DNA of 64,000 nucleotides. It comes from Ww85 sp963745765 (GTDB lineage: Bacteria > Desulfobacterota > Desulfobulbia > Desulfobulbales > Desulfocapsaceae). A program made the translations under genes and the position numbers. Below the pieces are notes generated by a model. The model saw only the letters and a program-made list of their open reading frames with translations. It was not told the origin of the DNA and did no database searches. The stretch lies in the NCBI GenBank assembly GCA_963745765.1, contig CAVUYQ010000019.1, forward strand, positions 1-64,000, in the 5' to 3' direction. Positions 60,254 to 64,000 of this stretch are shown one piece after another (position 1 is the stretch's first letter; the number at the start of each line of letters is the position of its first letter).

Positions 60254-61861
60254 ATGAAAAACCCGTATGAAATAAGCTCTCAGCCAGGCGTGCTCTCGCG
60301 TCTCCGATCTTGGTTTATCCGCGATTTTTTCGGCATCATCCGCGAGATGCGCTTGAGCTACCTCCCGCCACTGATGGTCTATTTTGCCGCAGGCATCTCC
60401 GGCTTCACCGGTATCGTCGAAAGTTTCTATGTCAAAAAGGAGCTCGGTCTCTCCGCGGTCTTCCTGGCCGGGCTCGGCTTCTGGGCAGGGTTGCCCTGGG
60501 CCTTTAAAATGCCTATCGGACACCTGGTCGATCTTTTCTGGCGACGCAAGGCGCTGTTTGTCTATTTCGGCGCCCTGCTCATGGCCTTCAGTCTGCTGAT
60601 CATGGTCGGACTGACCGGGTACAGGTCACAGATGGAGCAGTTCCTCACAGCGGGAATCTGGTACGTCGTCGCCACCCTGCTCGCCCCATTAGGCTACGTC
60701 ATTCAGGATGTGGTTGCCGACGCCATGACGGTCGAGGCCGTGCCGACACTTGACGAGCGAGGCAAGCCAATCGAGGAAGAAGAACTCAAGCGCATGCATA
60801 CGACCATGCAGACACTTGGCAGGATCGCCATTATTGGCGGCAGTGCGGTGGTTGCAGGACTGGGCGGATGGTTGGCCGAGACACTCTCCTATCAGACGAT
60901 GTATGAGGTGGCCCTTGGTGTTCCTGTCATTTCAGTTCTGGGTGTGACCTTCGGTCAGATCAGCTTAAAGCAACGGCGCCTGCGTTTGGAGCAAAAGGGT
61001 GTAGAGGAAGCGGATATCCGCCGCTCCCTTCACCAGGATGATCTTGCCGTGCAGCCAGACTACAGGATCCTTGGCGGTAGCGCCGGTTTTGTACTCTTGA
61101 GTCTAGGTCTTGGCCTGTCTGATCTCACATTGAAAAAAGAAGCTATATTTCTCGGCTCGCTCGCTGCAGTCGGCTACCTCATGCACGCAATCATGAAAGG
61201 GCTGGATGTCCGAAAAAAACGGGATATTTTGGGGATTGCCGTAATAATCTTTATTTTCCGTGCCATGCCCACCATTGGCGCCGGTGCCAGCTGGTGGCAG
61301 ATCGATGTTCTGCATTTCGACGAGTCCTTTTTTGGCACCCTTCGCCAGATATCCTCGATACTTGCCGTCATCGGCCTGATCGCCCTGCGGGGATGGATGA
61401 GCAGGAGCCCCATTCCCTATCTGGTGGTCTTTCTCTCCATCTACAGTACCGTCATGATGCTGCCCTTTCTCGGCATGTTTTACGGTCTGCACGAGTGGAC
61501 GGCCACCCATCTCGGCTTTGGTGCACACACCATCGCCATTATCGACACCATGGCCGATTCTCCTCTTGGCCAGGTGGCCATGGTCCCAATGCTGGCCTGG
61601 ATTGCCAGAGAGGCACCCGCCGACCAGAAGGCCACCTATTTTGCGGTAATGGCCGCATTCACTAACCTGGCTTTGTCGGCTTCCAATCTTTTAACCAGCT
61701 ACTTTAACCGGATTTTTATCATTGAGCGCGGCGATTACGGAGAACTCGGAATGTTGATGATCGCCGTCATGATAACCGGTTTGCTGTTGCCGCTGCTCAC
61801 CGTGCTGCTGGTTAATGTCTGGCAGCGAGCAGTAAAGGAGAAAAATGAACGTACTCCGTGA
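60254..61861 (+). CDS. MFS/BT1-like membrane transporter
   Basis: A 535-residue integral membrane protein with about twelve helices. PLMVYFAAGISGFTGIVESF, MPIGHLVDLFWRRKALFVYF (MFS motif A-like loop) and GYVIQDVVADAMTVEAVP are notable; the last resembles the signature of the BT1 folate/biopterin transporter branch of the major facilitator superfamily. A charged central loop (KRRRL to ADIRRSLHQDD) divides two six-helix halves. The frame is intact. The substrate cannot be told. The ribosome site is weak; the ATG at 60254 is supported by the protein start. Confidence 0.85.
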   Translation: MKNPYEISSQPGVLSRLRSWFIRDFFGIIREMRLSYLPPLMVYFAAGISGFTGIVESFYVKKELGLSAVFLAGLGFWAGLPWAFKMPIGHLVDLFWRRKALFVYFGALLMAFSLLIMVGLTGYRSQMEQFLTAGIWYVVATLLAPLGYVIQDVVADAMTVEAVPTLDERGKPIEEEELKRMHTTMQTLGRIAIIGGSAVVAGLGGWLAETLSYQTMYEVALGVPVISVLGVTFGQISLKQRRLRLEQKGVEEADIRRSLHQDDLAVQPDYRILGGSAGFVLLSLGLGLSDLTLKKEAIFLGSLAAVGYLMHAIMKGLDVRKKRDILGIAVIIFIFRAMPTIGAGASWWQIDVLHFDESFFGTLRQISSILAVIGLIALRGWMSRSPIPYLVVFLSIYSTVMMLPFLGMFYGLHEWTATHLGFGAHTIAIIDTMADSPLGQVAMVPMLAWIAREAPADQKATYFAVMAAFTNLALSASNLLTSYFNRIFIIERGDYGELGMLMIAVMITGLLLPLLTVLLVNVWQRAVKEKNERTP

Positions 61862-62280
61862 AGGCTTCCTTTATCAAAAGACAAAGTATATCAACTTCCA
61901 TTGATCCGTTTGACGGTCGCTGCCTTGCCGAGCTGGATAATTCCTCTGCTTGTCATGCTATCCCGTTGCTCGGTAGCAATGATATACTGAGGTAAAAACA
62001 CCTGTTTCTCAGCTGCGTGCAAGTCGAACCCCACCTCTTAAACGAGTTTCGGTGCATTGAGACTTTGTTGGCAAGAAATTTGCAACACTCTATCCCAAGA
62101 TTACATGAACACGACAGACTTTGTATGATACGTCGTTTTCGTTAAGACAAAATATGAAAGAAAAAGCGCAGCTGGCTGATGCTGGGGGTAGATCATATAC
62201 TCGTATCAGTAGCAACGCTTCAGAACAAATAAGTGATGTTCTGAAGCTTGATTGCAAAACAACAGAAAGAGGAGAAAACC
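61862..62280. other. Intergenic region
   Basis: About 420 bases. A loose inverted pair CCGAGC/GCTCGG near 61925-61975 may belong to a terminator of the transporter gene. Nothing else is evident. Confidence 0.3.
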
Positions 62281-62568
62281 ATGACTACGAAAGAAGCCTA
62301 TCAACAAAAGATGGAAGCCCAGTTGGATAAGTGGAAAGCAGATATCGACAAACTGAAAGCTAAGGCCGACCAGGCGGAGGCCGAAACCCAAATCGAGTAC
62401 TACAAACAGATCGAAGACATGCGGGTAAAGCAGAAAGCGGCCCAGGAGAAACTGACAGAGCTCAAAGAAGCCGGTCAAGACGCCTGGGAGGACCTCAAGG
62501 CGGGTCTCGACAGCGCCTGGAACAATCTGGGGGATGCTGTCAAATCAGCGACCACCCGGTTTAAATAA
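62281..62568 (+). CDS. Small coiled-coil protein, paralogue of 505-801
   Basis: A 95-residue charged helical protein. AGAGGAGAAAACC precedes the chosen ATG; an in-frame upstream codon at 62248 has no such site. KLKAKADQAEAETQIEYYK, QIEDMRVKQKAAQEKLTEL and the tail WNNLGDAVKSATTRF align with the protein at 505-801 except for a three-residue gap. Probably a cytoplasmic stress-related coiled-coil protein; function unknown. A hairpin lies downstream. Confidence 0.82.
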   Translation: MTTKEAYQQKMEAQLDKWKADIDKLKAKADQAEAETQIEYYKQIEDMRVKQKAAQEKLTELKEAGQDAWEDLKAGLDSAWNNLGDAVKSATTRFK

Positions 62569-62585
62569 CATTTAAACCTTTGGTT

Positions 62586-62624
62586 CCGGTTTTGAGAGAG
62601 GTTAGCAACGGCTCTCAAAGCCGG
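62586..62624 (+). terminator. Stem-loop after the coiled-coil gene
   Basis: CCGGTTTTGAGAG pairs with CTCTCAAAGCCGG (one wobble) around a 13-base loop, 18 bases after the stop. It is followed by a short T-containing stretch but no clean T-run, so it is a likely but unproven terminator. Confidence 0.5.
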
Positions 62625-62701
62625 GCCATCTTTGACATAAACTGAAAGGCACCCTGAATAATTACCTTTTTACCCGATCTCGACGTTATGATTGAAATTT
62701 C

Positions 62702-62750
62702 ATCCTCGGAATATCAACTATATGCCTGCAGTAAAATTTCTCACAATCCT
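62702..62750 (+). repeat. Dispersed repeat, copy 3 (partial)
   Basis: ATCCTCGGAATATCAACTATATGCC and about 20 following bases match the repeat at 48167, including the ATG and MPAVKF, after which similarity fades and a stop follows (MPAVKFLTILDLGRII). Confidence 0.55.
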
Positions 62751-62813
62751 TGATCTCGGACGAATAATTTAATTATTCAAGGAGCCCTAAATAAAAAAAA
62801 AAGAGACAATGCT

Positions 62814-62970
62814 ATGAAATATCATAAAATAATGAATGTGATCAGAGCACTTGTCCCTGTTGTTTTTTCTCGCCCTTGCGCTGGTGTCATTCGCCGATCA
62901 ATCGGCAGCCGATAAGTCCACCATGAAAGATATCAAACGTGAGGTGGCGGATACTGCTAAGGACAATTAA
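62814..62970 (+). CDS. Small exported peptide (frameshifted in a T-run)
   Basis: If the six-T run near 62868 is read as five, the product is MKYHKIMNVIRALVPVVF, LALALVSFADQSAADKSTMK and DIKREVADTAKDN: a signal peptide with a short charged mature part of about 25 residues. As sequenced, the frame is lost inside the signal. The homopolymer makes a sequencing error likely. Function unknown. Confidence 0.45.
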
Positions 62971-63507
62971 AATATTTTGAACAATTTTCGTATAACACAT
63001 GTTTTTTATATGTGTTTTGCTGTTTATTCTCATGCTTCGCCTTCTCCATGCGACCGAAATCGACAGACATGGCCTTTTTAGATCTGATTGAACTTGCCAT
63101 AAGCTCAAGCATCAACCTGTTTCGTACGTTGGTTGTCCGGAAAATTATCTCGTCGATCGTCCCTTTATCAACGATTTGCCATTGGATGGCATGGGGGCGC
63201 TTGAAGATTTTTTTGATAACGGCAGTATTGCGGGGATTGGTCAGGGCTGGTAGTACATTATTGATGCTGAAATTGTAAAACGTTGAGAGGACAGAGTAGC
63301 GGTTTCTTTTTGTGGCCTGCTTGTTGCCTTTAGTCAGTAACAGCAGAAAGTTCAGTACCTCCTCATTGGAGATACCGGCCAGATCACGTTTGCCAAAGTG
63401 GGCAGTGAAACGGGTAAGAACGAACTCACATGCCTTGATGGTATTTTTTTTTTGGAATTGGCCCGGTGGTATTGCAGATGAAAATCGACTGCTTGTGAAA
63501 CTTTCAT
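62957..63507 (-). pseudogene. Truncated tyrosine recombinase (integrase)
   Basis: Starts at the ATG at 63507 with an AGGAGGTG site: MKVSQAVDFHLQYHRANSKK. A ten-A run shifts the frame unless read as nine; it then continues NTIKACEFVLTRFTAHFGKR, ISNEEVLNFLLLLTKGNKQ and SVLSTFYNFSINNVLP, the N-terminal SAM-like DNA-binding domain of phage/integron-type integrases. RNRLMLELMA begins the catalytic domain, but the first catalytic Arg block and everything after it are missing. It is an inactive remnant of a mobile element. Confidence 0.78.
62995..63019. terminator. Hairpin with T-run between convergent genes
   Basis: ACACAT, a T-rich nine-base loop, ATGTGT and TTTT. It lies after the small exported peptide gene and inside the decayed end of the integrase frame; it may terminate plus-strand transcription. 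Confidence 0.35.
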
Positions 63508-63564
63508 AGCGCACCTCCTGATTGAGTGGGTCTTTGGCAGGAATTGCCAGCATTTAATGATACC

Positions 63565-63711
63565 CTAGGAGCGTGTCGGAGAAATGCAATTTTTGCTTAG
63601 ATCGAACCATTGAAAGAAATCAAGCGGAGCCATATACTTAATATTGCGAGCATTGATTTTCTTTCAATAACGAAGAGATGGGGAAAAGGGCTTTCTCCGA
63701 CACGCTCCTAG
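63565..63711. mobile_element. MITE-like element, 147 bp
   Basis: Perfect 20-bp terminal inverted repeats, CTAGGAGCGTGTCGGAGAAA and its complement, bound a non-coding core. Inside, ATTGAAAGAAATCAA and TTGATTTTCTTTCAAT form a second inverted pair, so the whole element can fold. CTAG at both outer ends could be a 4-bp target duplication, as IS5-type transposases make, or part of the repeats. Nothing supportable was found from 63712 to the window end. Confidence 0.75.
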
Positions 63712-64000
63712 ATGCAGGGCCGATGAAAGGAAGGCGCGAATGGGCTATCAGGAAGAATATTTACCAGACCAATCTTTCTAGCGTTTCGGGTTGGCAGTAC
63801 TAATCTTTAACTTTCAATCGATAGGACGACATTGCCTTTTCATTTATATCAAACTGCCCAGCATATTTTTTGTTGTTGATCTAAGAAAGCCTGATCTGTA
63901 GGGTAGTTTTCCGGGTGTAATATGTTAAAAGACCAAGGTTGACAGACCTTTTATACGGTTCTTCAGCGCTTTGGAATAAGGAATATTGTCATGTACTCAC

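Noticed and set aside
1..64000. CRISPR arrays, prophage modules, rRNA or tRNA genes
   Set aside because: I looked for regular direct repeats, phage structural genes and rRNA/tRNA signatures and found none; only an integrase fragment and a MITE-like element suggest mobile DNA.

Overview
The window is about 50% G+C and has no rRNA, tRNA or CRISPR that I can see. The best guess at the host is an anaerobic Desulfobacterota bacterium of the Desulfobulbales kind. The reasons are a single-cluster [4Fe-4S] ferredoxin, a Cys-rich SAP-like protein, a rhodanese with an in-frame UGA followed by a convincing bacterial SECIS hairpin (so the host should decode UGA as selenocysteine), and many Desulfobacterota-like sensor and regulator proteins. 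This placement is inference from protein appearance only.

Layout. 0-4.5 kb: ferredoxin, a small coiled-coil protein, a UbiB-type kinase, a frameshifted SDR, short dispersed repeats and a helical small protein. 4.5-16.7 kb (minus strand): a glycogen/trehalose operon in the order glgE, treS-maltokinase fusion, glgB, malQ, ROK glucokinase, GH15 glucoamylase, with two overlapping junctions and short gaps elsewhere. 16.7-19.4 kb: a broken thioredoxin-like gene with UGA at the first redox position, an ATPase-domain protein, a SAP-like protein and a cold-shock protein. 19.8-26.9 kb (plus strand): a very large treZ - degenerate GH77 - treY fusion behind a sigma-54-like promoter. 27-37.6 kb: cyclopropane fatty acid synthase, an mgtC remnant, TrkH/TrkA potassium uptake, an unknown protein, a universal stress protein, a response regulator, an ATPase-domain paralogue, fructose-1,6-bisphosphatase and class I aldolase. 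37.7-39.5 kb: a sugar ABC transporter reduced by internal deletion. 39.7-46.9 kb: permease, selenocysteine rhodanese, quinol-type nitric oxide reductase, a truncated Fe-S protein, a Na+/H+ antiporter and a lipoprotein. 47-59.4 kb: a DnaJ-like zinc protein and a dense block of sensor kinases and regulators, with a GC-richer AsmA gene inside. 59.5-64 kb: SDR remnant, MFS carrier, a second coiled-coil protein, an integrase remnant and a 147-bp MITE-like element.

The genes fit together as a storage-carbon and stress region. Glucan can be built from maltose-1-phosphate (TreS-maltokinase, GlgE, GlgB), broken down (MalQ, GH15, ROK) or turned into trehalose (TreY, TreZ), with gluconeogenic FBPase and aldolase, membrane-lipid cyclopropanation, K+ and Na+ transport and NO detoxification alongside.

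An important caveat: more than thirty apparent single-base frameshifts break otherwise well-conserved proteins, concentrated in glgB, malQ, the thioredoxin-like gene and the signalling genes, while about 27 kb of other coding sequence is intact. At least two lie in homopolymers. Some or most may be assembly errors; I give such genes their full reconstructed span.
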